Positions 14,520 to 14,666 of a stretch of DNA of 14,666 bases are shown in pieces. Both the position numbers and the translations under genes were made by a program. The DNA is from Alistipes sp. UBA928. GTDB taxonomy: Bacteria > Bacteroidota > Bacteroidia > Bacteroidales > Rikenellaceae. The notes under the pieces are model-generated. The model saw only the letters and a program-made list of their open reading frames with translations. It ran no database searches and was not told where the DNA came from. The stretch covers positions 1 through 14,666 of the forward strand of contig DBDQ01000016.1 of NCBI GenBank assembly GCA_002293665.1, written 5' to 3'. Numbering within the stretch: position 1 is the stretch's first letter; each line of letters starts with the position of its first letter.

Positions 14520-14666
14520 ATGGGACTTTTCTCACTGACGCAAGAACTCGCCATCGACCTCGGGACGGCCAACACGCTGATAATTCACGAGGGTAAGGTG
14601 GTGGTCGACCAGCCGTCGATAGTGGCGCTCGACGCCCATACCGGCAAGATGGTCGCTTTCGGCCAC
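14520..14666 (+). CDS. mreB: Rod shape-determining protein MreB, N-terminal part (cut by window edge)
   Basis: The first 49 codons of the bacterial actin that lines the inner membrane and guides side-wall peptidoglycan synthesis. Visible are the short amphipathic start MGLFSLTQE, which in this family touches the membrane, then the first phosphate-binding loop IDLGTANTLI at 12-21 and the conserved QPSIVALD at 31-38. The rest lies to the right of the window. It sits 8 bases after purH with no terminator or promoter between them, a purH-mreB order seen in other Bacteroidales. Confidence 0.93.
   Translation, partial: MGLFSLTQELAIDLGTANTLIIHEGKVVVDQPSIVALDAHTGKMVAFGH

Overview
The window looks like chromosome of a fairly GC-rich Bacteroidales bacterium, most like Alistipes or a relative in the Rikenellaceae (inference). 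Grounds: Bacteroidetes-type promoters with a TAnnTTTG -7 box, a type VI secretion (T6SS) gene set of the Bacteroidota-only kind, and the neighbour pairs gpsA-pgi and purH-mreB.

Region 1 (2-1610) is strikingly AT-rich: one 60-base line counts 30% GC, against 60% for a line in the next gene. It holds an archaemetzincin-like zinc metallopeptidase, probably open at the left edge, followed closely by a cysteine-rich lipoprotein. I read the pair as a swappable T6SS effector/immunity cassette. Region 2 (1614-6985) is a GC-rich operon on the same strand: a TssG-like baseplate protein, two small paralogous single-pass membrane proteins (TssQ/TssO-like), a membrane-anchored double-PKD protein (TssP-like) and a large TssR-like protein. 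The last four match the order of the TssQ-O-P-R part of the Bacteroidota T6SS membrane complex, which replaces TssJLM of other phyla. The rest of the machine should lie left of the window.

Region 3 (7009-9254) has a 53-codon membrane peptide, possibly a remnant, then a promoter driving aroQ (type II dehydroquinase) and a polysaccharide flippase, ending in a long hairpin that also faces the convergent minus-strand operon. Region 4 (9273-12087, minus strand) is gpsA-pgi-SnoaL-like.

Region 5 (12088-12945) has no intact long gene. It carries a gpsA promoter, a minus-strand small gene interrupted by one in-frame TGA, and ahead of it a leader of about 210 bases with its own promoter, several strong stems and a terminator-like U-run, a candidate cis-regulatory or free-standing structured RNA. 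A diverging consensus promoter then starts purH, followed after 8 bases by mreB, cut by the right edge.

The items most worth attention are the metallopeptidase/lipoprotein cassette and the minus-strand structured RNA with its interrupted gene. No tRNA, rRNA, CRISPR array, insertion sequence or integrase was seen.
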